This document shows, piece after piece, positions 1-10,514 of a stretch of DNA of 64,000 bases. Under the pieces are notes generated by a model that saw only the letters and a program-made list of their open reading frames with translations, was not told the DNA's origin and did no database searches. Source of the stretch: Gavia stellata (lineage: Eukaryota > Chordata > Aves > Gaviiformes > Gaviidae). The DNA lies in NCBI RefSeq assembly GCF_030936135.1, contig NC_082596.1, positions 15,538,155-15,602,154 of the forward strand. The letters are read 5' to 3'. The stretch's first letter is position 1. Every line of letters starts with the position of its first letter. Position numbers and translations under genes: made by a program.

Positions 1-2415
1 AAGGGTGGAGCTTTGCAACTCTATAGGACAGTACTACAGTATTGTTATTCAGGAGATAGGCTTGTCAGACTTGCTCTGTCTGAGCTTGCCTTGCCCTGCC
101 TGGAGCTTTGTTGTCACCTGATTTATCTTCGATGGCAATTGTTCTTCTGACCAGGTAGCTATGCCTTATTTGTTTTACTTTTGCTTATCTCTGTGTGGTA
201 CAGCAACAGTTTTACACAGACGGTCGTAACAAGCAGTTATTCTGTGTAGAACAAGATACTTATGTTTCTGACATAAAAATGCAGTACAAAGAAATACAGG
301 CCAGGTATGACAGCAGAGGACTTGAGAAGTGGGTATACAGGGCATTGTGAAGTGGTTACAGGCAGGGGATGGTAAGGGATGGGGCACAGGCTGGAACTGG
401 AGACCCAATGGCTGTAACAGCTCACCCACCATCACTTAAAGAAATGCAGACCAGGAGATGGATAAAACCAGTTTTGGGGGGTAACAAGAAAAAAAAAGAA
501 CAATTATCTAACATATGTAAAACACACCACATATAGTAAACTTGGATGTAACATGGACTTGCAGACCAATGAATAAAGAGCAAGTTATAAAAATGTGTTA
601 GAAAACATATAAAGATGATGCTTTAGGAGATCCTAGAGTGAGGAAGAAAAATCCATCAACATCATACTCCTCCTGGCAAAGGACTCCAGATGCTGATGCT
701 TCACCATAACACTCCCACAAGCACCAGGCTGAATCCAGGGATCTGAGGATCCAGTGGGACAGTGGAAGGGTGAGCATAACACCAGGAAAAGGTGTAGGAA
801 CTGGGAAATGTATGGAAAACAATTTTAACTGTATTATTATTATTATTATCATCACCACTTCATTTCTGTATAAAATATTCATTTTTTATTATTCTTTCTT
901 TTTCTGCAATACTTGAATCTGGACTGATAGTGATTCTCGGATGAATCTATAAAGACTTCAAATGTAAAAACAATAAATTCTTGACTTTACATATAAGGTG
1001 TGTTTCCTCGTTATCCATAGACAAGATTTTGACTCTAACTAATTGCACAGCCTTTTTGGACAATTGTTTGAATGCTTCTCAGAAATGTTGTCCATGTTTT
1101 TCAATAAATAGTCCAAAATCCAATATTGCTTGGATGGTTTGGTTTTTTTTTTTTACTTTACTTTATTTTACTTTACTTTACTTTACTTTACTTTACTTTA
1201 TATGAAAAGAATACAGAAGCACAAGCAGTAAGGGCACAGATCATCTTATACTGCATCAAGCTCAACAGGACAGAAGCTGAACTTTGCCAGATGACCCTTC
1301 AGATGGAGAGAATAATATTTTCTTAGGAATATAATTTTTCCAGCAGGACCAGAATCTAATCTTGCCATTACAAAGAAATAGCTTGCAGGTATCAAAGTTT
1401 AGAACTGCCAGAAAAATGACAGGCATACTGTTTATTACATAGACTTATTTCTTGCATGTTGTTAAAGAAACTTTATCCTTACCTCTGCTTGAGGTGTAAA
1501 TCAGCACCACTTCAGAGAATCTCAAGCCTGCCCTGGGCAGACCTTGCAGAAACCAGCAGAAACAGTGAAATCCCGGATCATAAGTAGCACAACATCTGCC
1601 TTATTTCATCTTGTACTACTGCAGCACTGATTCCTGATGCCTCAGACTATGAAGTCAGAGCTCTGCTTACTTAAGCCCTTTGGGATAATAGTAAGGCCAC
1701 TATATTTGAGGCAAGAACACTTAATAAAACCAAGAGAGAGTATGTTGCTGTTGAAAGACTTACACATAAAAATAGAGAAACTACCCTTCAAGCCATAAAT
1801 GCAAAAAGCATACAGATTATTTTGTTCTGTGAACAAAAGAAGGATTCAAATGAGCAGATATATAAAATGCCTAATGGTCAGTGAGGTAACTTGAATTTAC
1901 AGGCCTAAATTCAGATCTTTACTGACATAAAAAGCAGATCAGAAACTGAACACAGGACAGCTGTTTCACCAGTCTTTATCTTCACTAGGTGTCTGCACAA
2001 AGACAAGTAATTGTCGGGAGTGCTGGAATGGTTAGTACAATTATTTGAAAGAGATTCCTCATCACATCTGATTCAACAGAAGTGGCTTTCTGGCAACAAG
2101 GTGGCCTAACTATCCTAAGCATCTTAATTTGAGATAGTAAAGGAATTTTCCCCAAATGCAGTTGTGCAGTGTAAGTTACTCACTATCTTGTTATTCCATT
2201 AAAATGAAACACAAAATATGTACAATTGGCTCATGCTAAACCTCAACTCATTTTCAAAAGAAAAACCTGACAGTGGAGTGTGTATTGGATACTGTAGTTT
2301 GAATTAACATGAAGTACTTGATTACTTACAGAATTCCTAAGAAGATAACAGTGACCAATATGCTGCCCTTCCATGGTTGCTGACTTACATGGTTCAGCAT
2401 GACACGGTTGACATG
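1..2415. other. intergenic sequence upstream of SAMD12
   Basis: I see no gene here. Open frames are short, lack family features and overlap on both strands. The stretch holds a short TTA/ATT trinucleotide run at 832-849 and a TTTAC pentanucleotide run at 1152-1201, listed separately. The rest is unique-looking AT-rich sequence with no recognisable repeat. Confidence 0.7.
1143..1201 (+). repeat. poly-T followed by a TTTAC pentanucleotide microsatellite
   Basis: Twelve Ts (1143-1154) run into ten 5-base units (1152-1201). Eight units are TTTAC; the third and tenth are TTTAT. The structure resembles a poly-A tail of an old retroposed element, read on the opposite strand, that later grew a pentanucleotide array. 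Confidence 0.9.
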
Positions 2416-3354
2416 GAATCATAGAATCATAGAATTATTTAGGTTGCAAAAGACCTTTAAGATCATCAAGTCCAACCGTTAACCTAACACTAAGTCCACC
2501 ACTAAACCATGACCCTAAGCGCCTCATCCACACGTCTTTTAAATACCTCCAGGGATGGTGACTCCACCACTTCCCTGGGCAGCATGGTCCAATGCTTGAT
2601 AACCCTTTCAGTGAAGAATTTTTTCCCAGTAGCCAATCTAAACCTTCCCTGACACAACTTGTGGCCATTTCCTCTTGTCCTATCACTTGTTGCTTGGGAG
2701 AAGAGACCAACACCCACCTCTCTGCAACCCCCTTGCAGGTAGTTGGAGAGGCCAGTAAGGTCTCCTCCAGACTAAACAACCCCAGCTCTCTCAATCACTC
2801 CTCATAAGACTTGTGCTCCAGACCCCTCACCAGCTTCGTTGCGCTTCTCTGGACACGCTCCAGCACCTCAATGTCTTTCTTGTACTGAGGGGCCCAAAAC
2901 TGAACACAGTATTCGAGGTGTGGCCTCACCAGAGCCGAGTACAGAGGCATGATCACCTCCCTGCTCCTGCTGGCCACACTATTTCTGATACAGGCCAGGA
3001 TGCCGTTGGCCTTCTTGGCCACCTGGGCACACTGCTGGCTCATCTTCAGCCAGTTGTCAATCAACACCCCCAGGTCCTTTTCTGCCAGGCAGCTCTCCAG
3101 CCACTTGTCCCCAGGCCTGTAGCGTTGCATGGGGTTGTTGTGACCAAAGTGTAGAACCCGGCACTTGGCCTTGTTGAACCTCATACAATTGGCCTCAGCC
3201 CATCGATCCAGCCTGTCCAGATCCCTCTGCAGAGCCTTCCTACCCTCAAGCAGAGCAACACACCCACCCAACTTGGTGTCGTCTGCGAACTTACCGACGG
3301 TGCACTCAATCCCCTCATCCAGATCATTGATAAAGAAAGATATTAAACAAGACC
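2416..3354 (-). mobile_element. CR1 LINE, 5'-truncated
   Basis: The element is in minus orientation, with its 3' end at the low coordinate where GAATCATAGAATCATAGAAT gives the CR1 octamer tail on the minus strand. The minus-strand frame encodes the C-terminal half of CR1 reverse transcriptase, including [12 protein letters not shown], the catalytic [10 protein letters not shown] and the region through [19 protein letters not shown]. The frame then breaks, so the element is dead. The 5' truncation point is about 3354, where similarity to the other CR1 copies ends. It has no A/C-rich block in its 3' UTR, unlike the copies at 9388 and 60384. Confidence 0.92.
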
Positions 3355-4153
3355 CATGACAGACCCATGAGCTGATGCACCATTTAACTGCTGCTCTGCT
3401 CTTCTCCTGGTAGGAAATGCACAGAAATAGCAGTAATGTCACAAGTTGCACCTGCTACTGTAGCTCATTTTTCTCTCTACTGTTTTCAGCCAGGAAGAAA
3501 ATCTCAGAGAATCAATATCTGACCAAGGATCACAATTGACCGTCTTAGGATTTGAACAACTTCTTAAGGGAGAAAAGCACAATGCAGGGGCATCACTGGA
3601 AGCTTACCTTCAGGCAAGCCAGGGAACCTGAAAATGTCAGTAGAATTTTGAAAGAAACTGTTAACTGAAGGAAAGAGGCAAAATCTTCACTGGCAACTTT
3701 CTATAAACCCTTTTATGGCATAATAGTAAGAGCATGTTAATATGTGGCTTGCCAAATATTTTTGAAAGACCTATTCAGCCCTCAGTCAGTGAAAGATTCC
3801 TTGCTTCTGACATGGGCTGAACTCACCACGGGGCAGAAGGCCACCACAAAGCAGTATTGATAGCTCGTTTGGAGGCCTTTTTAAAGGCATGTCCTTGCGC
3901 AGGCTCTCAGCAAAAGGGTAGATTTCGTTTTGTGGAAGATATCACGTCTTTCTGTGCTTGTGAGATTTGCATACACTGTATTGCCGTGTACTGCTTTGCC
4001 TTCCTGATATGGTGTCATCAGATAAGAAAAGACACTGTTGTAAAACACGCATACCAGCAAACATCATCCATGTTGTGGTAGGAAGCTTGTGTCTACATGC
4101 TGCAGCTAATACGTATTTAGCTCTAAAGGCTTTTTAGTGTAGTTCTGGAATAG

Positions 4154-4312
4154 GCAGAGGTGAAATACAGAATTAAGGACTTAAAACTTACACAAAGAAG
4201 ACTTAAGAATTCACTCAGAGTACAAATAGCAGCAGCAACAGAGGAGCAGTTCAGAGCACAAAGGGAAAATGAAGCAGTCTTATGAGAGAAACTGAAGGAG
4301 GCAGATGGCAAT
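4154..4312 (+). pseudogene. possible decayed coding remnant of a coiled-coil protein
   Basis: The plus strand has 43 open codons rich in K, R, E and Q (for example KYRIKDLKLTQRRLKNSL and AAATEEQFRAQRENEAVL), then TGA at 4283-4285, then nine more codons in the same frame (EKLKEADGN) before TAG. The composition and heptad-like spacing are coiled-coil-like and continue past the stop, as expected of a retrocopy or old exon with one nonsense change. I do not recognise the parent protein. No poly-A tail or clear splice sites bound it, so chance remains possible. Confidence 0.3.
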
Positions 4313-4894
4313 TAGATGCCAGTAAGTTCTCATTAAAAGTGGATGGTTTCCAGACTCAATTAAAAGAAAACTCTTCGAAAAGATCTTTTGGAGCCGTAGA
4401 GAGGAAAGAGAAGCATTAAAACCCTTACAAGGCTGTTGTGTATTATAAAATCTTTTCTTTTGTTGTTTTTTGGGAAAAGGGTGAAAAAGTCATATTTGGA
4501 ATCTGTAGTTCTGTCACATAATAACTCAGCTTTCTGATGCTATAAGCTTGCAAAACAGATGTGTTCAAACTAGTAGAAAAAAGGGAATAAAGTGGAAAAA
4601 TAAAAGCATAACTAAAACAATGTGCTTTGTTTTCTTCCTATGTGTTAAAAATAATGAACTCATTACAACTTACATTCTTAAAAATAACCTACATAGGAAT
4701 CTTAGGAGAAAGCACAGATTTCTTACCCGTAAGACACACAGTGAAAGAATACTTTTGCCTGTTATGTTGGGGAAATAATGCTATGAAAGCCATTAGGCTC
4801 AGAGTTTGGTTGCTTACTGCCCTCAGTAGTCACACCAGTCACACCAGCTCGGGCTACAGTTCCAAGTCGAGTGGGTTGAACCAATAGCATCCCC

Positions 4895-5400
4895 GTGGCT
4901 GACTGCAGTTCATTCCTGGTCTGCACACCTGTGCTCAGAACGTATTCATTGGGACTGAGCGTGGGTCAGAACTCTGCCCGTGTGCACTGTGACCTCCAGC
5001 AGGTTTTGCCATTGCATGACCACGCCGAATGCACTGCGCTGCCCCAGCATTGGGGATAAGCGTGGCCTCCAGCTCCTCTGCGATGCACGCGGGGTGGAGT
5101 GCAGGCTGACAAGGCTGAAGGCTGCCAGCACCTTCCACATGGGGCTGAGGAGGAGGGGGCTGAGCGGTTCCCCGGTCTCTGTTATTCCTGGCAGGCATTT
5201 CCATGCAGCTGGGACAACAAATGGTAAGTACACAACTGCTGGGTGTAGGCTCCATCCCAGGACCCAGGAGGACAGCCACACCAGCTCCTGCCACTCGGTA
5301 GGAAGCCAGACTGTGATGGAAAAGTCCACCACAAGGACTGTCAGAGATGTCATTGAAAGAATCTCAAAGGGTACCAGACGCTTGTGTTTAGACAGCTGAA
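4895..5400. other. GC-richer block with overlapping open frames, unidentified
   Basis: This segment is clearly richer in G, C and CpG than its surroundings. It carries a 139-codon open frame on the plus strand (4980-5399) and a 135-codon frame on the minus strand (4946-5353). Neither resembles a family I know, and mutual overlap argues for a compositional effect. A donor-like GTAAGTAC lies at 5224-5231. It may be a remnant of an old element or a small CpG-rich regulatory region. Confidence 0.35.
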
Positions 5401-6489
5401 TTGATGCTGGAACATCTATGTGCCAGAGTCACAAATACCACTTGCATTTCTGGGCTTACTGCAGGTTTCAGAGCTTCTCCATTGCCATGTGTCAGAGCAG
5501 GGCACTCGGGGACACCTTCACGCAGTTTGGTACAGCTGCATAACGTCTGCAGGGGCACTTAAGTAACGTACTTGTCCTGCAACACCGTCTGGCACTTCCA
5601 TAATTTCCTTCTTTTTCCCTCTTCTCTTCTTTTCTCCAAGGCTTCTCAGAAGCTCAGGCAAAGCCACTTGCAAAGATGAGCACAAAATAACTTACAACTT
5701 AGTTTGCGCTCATCTTTGGGGTGGCAAAATCCAGCTTTGCAATGGAATGGGATTTTGGGGTTACCGTAAAATGCTGGGTTACGGAAGCAAAATGTCAAGG
5801 GATTGTGGGAGGTTCTACGGTCATACAGATGGAAATGGAAGAATTTCATGTTCTTCTCTCACTAACATTCCTCCATCTCACTATCAATTCTGCACTGAAG
5901 AAACCTCCTCCCCTTGTCCCCAGACAGACCATGTTCACCTCCACATAACTATGCAACAGAGAGAGACAGCAGGCTTCTGCAGCCACAGGGAAGCATGAAA
6001 AGGGGCCAGTGAGCTAGAGTGACAACTCAGAAGAACGTTGCTGAGCTGGTCTTGTTGCTTTTGCTGTTGGGTGACAGTGGGAAAGGTGTACTTCTCCCCC
6101 AGAAACCAACACTTCTCACATCCCCGTTCCCAGCCAGGCAGCAGTAAGTGCCTAAGCTGGGCATGTAGCTATGTGCTGTTCCCCAAACTGGTCTTTTCTC
6201 CTGCTAGGATAGGCAAATAAGTATCACAGGGCATTATTTGGGTTATTTAACTACCCTCAGCAGTCTGTTACCTACCCTTGGCCCTGACAGCAAGACCCAC
6301 ATACAGCCACTTCAGTCAGTGTGAACAGAAATTTCTGTTTTCCTGAGCTGTGGGTCAACTGAACCATGCTAGATATGGCAATCAGATCCTCTCTTTTCTT
6401 CTACCCCAACCTAATCCAAAATATCTCCATTCATGTTCCTGGAATGATGCTTTGTGGGTGCGAGAAAGTAGGAATTGAGGACTTGGCAC

Positions 6490-6800
6490 TCCCAAAGCTT
6501 GTCTTCATTTGCAATCATTAGTTTAAGTTAATACACCTGCATGACTTAATTCATGCTTAGCTTAGTTTTAACAAGTGCTAGCATTCAGGAAACGCTACTC
6601 CAGCTCCTGGAGTGATTTGATTAGCAGTGCTGAGTGATTAGATTAGCAGAGTGGCTGGACAGAGCCGTTAATTACTTCTTGTCATTCCAGCTGATGTATC
6701 ACCTCTGCACTGACAGCTCGAGCTATGCATTTGCATAGATAAAACCCGTGCATGCTTATCTCCTGCTGCTTATTTGTAATTTACAGCCTTGCCTCCTGTC
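6490..6800. promoter_or_regulatory. candidate distal enhancer or conserved noncoding element
   Basis: The segment is dense in transcription-factor-like sites: TTAATTA (6668-6674), an ATTTGCAT octamer (6729-6736), GATA-type AGATAA/TTATCT sites and a direct duplication of GTGATTWGATTAGCAG (6612-6627 and 6634-6649) spaced 22 bases apart. No open frame or repeat explains it. It lies about 11.6 kb upstream of the SAMD12 start. This is an inference from motif density; conservation was not tested. Confidence 0.35.
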
Positions 6801-7924
6801 AGTGCTTCTAGTCCCTTAGCTTACATGGTGGAGGTCTGTACTAGCTCTAAGCTTGGTTAGCCTGTACTGGAGATCATTGTACGGTACTGAAAATGTCAGC
6901 AAGAGAAACCATTGGTTCTTTGTCGAAACTCCAGCGGAGATGTATGTCAGATTCTCTGGGTAATGCTCTTTCTGGAGTGGTGTTTCTTGGCATACAACAG
7001 TGCCTCATTGCAGAAATACTATAGTTTTGTGATGCTGTTGCAAACAGCAGTAGTTTTCACTGTCTCTTAAGTTCTGTTGAGTTCCACATTGTGGCAAAAA
7101 AGCTTCCTAGGAAATAACCCTAGTTTTAAGGATGAAGCTCTGGAGAGGTGGGTGCCCACTTGCTATTTGTGAGCATTTCTGTTCAAGGACAAATGAAAAT
7201 AAAGCAAGGCAGTGAGAGTAGGATTTCTCTATGAGTTACATGTTTCAGCTCACTGGTCTTCTGTGCTACTGCTGCTGTCAGGAGAGAGGATGACAAGCAC
7301 CTTCAATGAATGCTGCTTTTCCTCCCTTTGGTGACTTCTAGGAAACGTAGCCTTATTGAGTGCTTGATGCTTTGATAGATAAAGTTCAGTGAGATGAATC
7401 CTACCCTTCCTACTCCCAGCCAAGAGGAAGCAGACCTATGCTGCTGCTCCTCTGCCAAGAAATAGCAGACGTTATGTTTGCCCATATGGAAGCAGTGCTC
7501 GAAATTCTTGTGCTTGGAATATGTGTGGAATTCCCTTTCTATTAAAAAGCAAAACAAAACAACCTGCTCAGAAATAAGTGGAAGGCTTTTAGGAATGTGG
7601 AATAGGTGTTCTTTCCTGGATGCCAGGGACAATATAATGTTCTGTTGGGTCACCATGAATTCCCTTGTCCCTCTGGGTAGTAAAAGCATGCAAAGTATAA
7701 AGGGAAAACATAAAGTAATGCTGTATGAATGATCTCAAAATAAAAAAAAAATGATGAGGAAAAGTAACACAAGAAAGGGGATAGAGCTGTGATGCTTTGC
7801 ATTGCTGATCACAGTTGATGTTTGCATAGCAACAGTGTCAAATCCTTCAATACTGGACCTACACCTCCTCTGCACTGAGAATTTTCACTATATGAGGTGT
7901 AAGGCAATGAAAAATCAGGGTCAT

Positions 7925-8240
7925 AATATCCCACTGAGTTTCTGAGTCATCTTATTGCACTGAAATAAAAGCACTTTAGAAAATACAAGCCATCTGTGAT
8001 GTTAAATGCAATTATCTGATTTGCCTTAATAAATGCTCACAAATCACCGCCAACCACTTGAATTTTTCAACTGTTCTGAGTCATTCATAAGCAGGTAAAG
8101 GTCATCATGATAAGACATTATCAACTCTGATCATTATCAAGTTATTATTATCTGCAATAACACAACTGCTTCCATCCAAACCCAGCACATAAAAGAATTT
8201 TAAAGAAAGAGACAGTTTATTTTTTTAGCTCTGACCTTCA
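7925..8240. promoter_or_regulatory. candidate conserved noncoding element
   Basis: An AT-rich block with clustered homeodomain-like and GATA-like sites, including TGATAAG at 8108-8114, next to AGGTAAAGGTCA at 8093-8104, which contains a nuclear-receptor half-site. It has no coding frame and no recognisable repeat. The call rests on motif clustering only. Confidence 0.25.
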
Positions 8241-8944
8241 GAAGATCACAGTAGGTATGTTATTACACTGAAATCTACGCAGTATTGATTATTACTTATA
8301 GTTTCATCCTAGTGGTACTGAGGTAAGTGACAAATATTACTGCTGTTAAAGGTCAGATCCAAGCTCTATGCGCCAGATTCCCCATGGCTGGGGCTTCCCC
8401 AGGTATGTCCTTTTTTCCATTTGCCCAGTAATTTTGCCCAAGTGTGATAGGGACACTGTGACTGTACAAATTAAATGTTCTGGTTGTAAGTGCACTATGC
8501 TCAGGATGTAGCCGCCCTATTGTGCATGCACAGAGCATGTTCTAGACAGGCTCTGTACAGGTCCACATGTATTTCTCTCTGGGGAGACCCAGAAGAGCTA
8601 TGGTAATGCTACCTAAAACTTTCTCAGATGTTATTGACACCTGTAGCAAAAGCTACAAATATGAATTTAAAATCTATTTTGCATAAGTGTAAATATTTGT
8701 AGCTGCCCATCAGGAGGAGCTGCATGTGTGTTACCCAAATATGAGCACACTGAGGCTCCACAATACAAACATCTGTGCATACACCAGTCAATGTCTAATG
8801 TGTAAGTGTAGCAGGAGTGGTTTGAATGCTCAGCCAGTAAAAACCAGTGTAGAATTACCAAAATAAAGACCCTATGTAAGCAGAATTGACTTAGCTCCAC
8901 AGCAGACCTGGTCCAGGATCCTCAGAACAGTGGAGAATAAAATT

Positions 8945-9387
8945 GTTATAACCAGGAGGAATACACAGATACTGTCCAGTCATGCAGAGGTGGTGTTAGG
9001 AAAGCCAAAGCCCACCTGGGGACATATCTGGTGAGGGACATGGAGAGCAACAAGAAGAGCTTCTACATCTGTGTCAATAGGAAGACTAGGGAAAATGTGC
9101 GCCAGCTGCTGAATGGGGCAGGGGCCCTAGTGACAAAGGAAATGGAAAAAGCCAAGGTACTCAATACCTTCTTCACTTCATCTTTCCTGGTAAAACCAGC
9201 CTTCAGGAATCCCAGTTCCCTGAGAGCAGTGGGAAAGTCTGGAGCAAGGAAGACATACCCTTAGTGGATGAGGCTCAGGTTAGGGAACATTTAAACAAAC
9301 TGGACATATATAAACCCACAGGACCTGGTGGGTTGCATCCAGCAAGTGCTGAGGGAGCTAGCTGACATCATTGCAAGATGATTCTCA
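8945..9387 (+). mobile_element. older CR1 LINE, left part, interrupted by a younger CR1
   Basis: The plus strand encodes CR1 ORF2 sequence upstream of the reverse-transcriptase core: KAKAHLGTYLVRDMESNKKS, then a NRKTREN segment, LLNGAGALVTKEMEKAKVL and FFTSSF. It continues to the insertion of a minus-strand CR1 at 9388. The short repeat TCTCA (9383-9387) at this edge recurs at 10515-10519, a target-site duplication. The left boundary near 8945 is approximate. Confidence 0.85.
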
Positions 9388-10514
9388 CAGAATCACAGAA
9401 TCACTAAGGTTGGAAAAGACCTGTAAGATCATCAAGTCCAACCATAAAAAAAAACCCCAAAAAACCAAAAACCAAACCAAAACAAAAAACACAAAACACC
9501 CAAAAAACACAAACCACCCACAACCACAAAACACACCACAACCCACACCAAAAACAACCCACCCACACCACACAGCACCATACCCATCAAGCCACATCCC
9601 ACAATGCCATATCCACACGCTCCTTGAATACCTCCAGGGAGGGTGACTCCACCACCTCCCTGGGCAGCCTGTTCCAGTGCTTCACCACTCTCTCAGTAAA
9701 GAAATCTTTCCTAATATCCAGCCTAAACCTCCCCTGGCACAACTTGAGGCCATTTACTCTAGTCCTGTCACTAGTCACTTGGGAGAAGAGACCAACACCC
9801 ACCTCTCTGCAACCCCCTTTCAGGTAGTTGTAGAGAGCGATAAGGTCTCCCCTCAGCCTCCTCTTCTCCAGACTGAACAACCCCAGTTCCCTCAGCCGCT
9901 CCTCATAAGACTTGTGTTCCAGACCCCTCACCAGCTTTGTCGCCCTTCTCTGGACACACTCCAGCACCTCAATGTCCTTCTTGTAGGGAGGGGCCCAAAA
10001 CTGAACACAGGTTTCGAGGTGCGGCCTCACCAGAGCCGAGTACAGGGGCACGATCACCTCCCTACTCCTGCTGGCCACACTGTTTCTGATACAGGCCAGG
10101 ATGCCGTTGGCCTTCTTGGCCACCTGGGCACACTGCTGGCTCACCTTCAGCCGGCTGTCAATCAACACCCCCAGGTCCTTTTCAGCCAGGCAGCTTTCCA
10201 GCCACTCGTCCCCAAGCCTGTAGCGTTGCATGGGGTTGTTGTGGCCAAAGTGTAGGACGCGGCACTTGGCCTTATTGAACTTCATCCAATTGGCCTGGGC
10301 CCATCCATCCAGCCTGTCCAGATCCCTCTGCAGAGCCTTCCTACCCTCAAGCAGATCAACACTCCCGCCCAACTTGGTGTCGTCTGCAAACTTGCTGAGG
10401 GTGCACTCAATCCCCTCATCCAGATCATCAATAAAGATACTAAACAAGACCGGTCCCAAAACTGAGCCCTGGGGGACTCCGCTTGTGACCGGCCGCCAAC
10501 TGGATTTCACCCCC
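9388..10514 (-). mobile_element. younger CR1 LINE nested in an older CR1
   Basis: The element is in minus orientation; its octamer tail (CAGAATCACAGAATCAC on the plus strand) abuts the target site at 9388. An uninterrupted 307-codon frame (9587-10510) covers the second half of reverse transcriptase, with [15 protein letters not shown], the catalytic [10 protein letters not shown], and the C-terminal region ending [12 protein letters not shown]. It is 5'-truncated and has no natural start codon. It is flanked by TCTCA on both sides and interrupts a plus-strand CR1 that resumes at 10520. The intact frame and clear duplication suggest a fairly recent insertion. Its 3' UTR has an A/C-rich block at about 9447-9590. 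Confidence 0.95.
9447..9590 (-). repeat. A/C-rich low-complexity block in the CR1 3' UTR
   Basis: About 140 bases made almost only of A and C on the plus strand (T/G-rich on the element's sense strand) lie between the conserved 3' terminal segment and the end of the reverse-transcriptase frame. The same position in the CR1 at 60384 carries a similar block, while the CR1 at 2416 does not. It is a subfamily trait or a parallel expansion. Confidence 0.85.

Larger units (their letters stand above)
3355..8944. other. intergenic sequence between CR1 copies
   Basis: No protein gene is supported. Noted within it and listed separately are a decayed coiled-coil-like coding remnant (4154-4312), a GC-richer block with open frames on both strands (4895-5400), and two candidate regulatory elements (6490-6800 and 7925-8240). 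Otherwise the sequence looks unique and unremarkable. Confidence 0.6.

Noticed and set aside
1152..1201. TTTAC array as the equivalent of the human SAMD12 disease repeat
   Set aside because: The human repeat lies in a later intron of the gene and has a different unit. This array is intergenic, about 17 kb upstream of the start codon.
9031..9264. 77-codon open frame with protein-like sequence upstream of the nested CR1
   Set aside because: It is recognisable CR1 ORF2 sequence, part of the older element, and not a host gene.
9677..10255. 192-codon plus-strand frame in the nested CR1, and similar antisense frames at 2813, 23453 and 60761
   Set aside because: These are antisense shadows of the CR1 reverse-transcriptase frame and recur in every CR1 copy.
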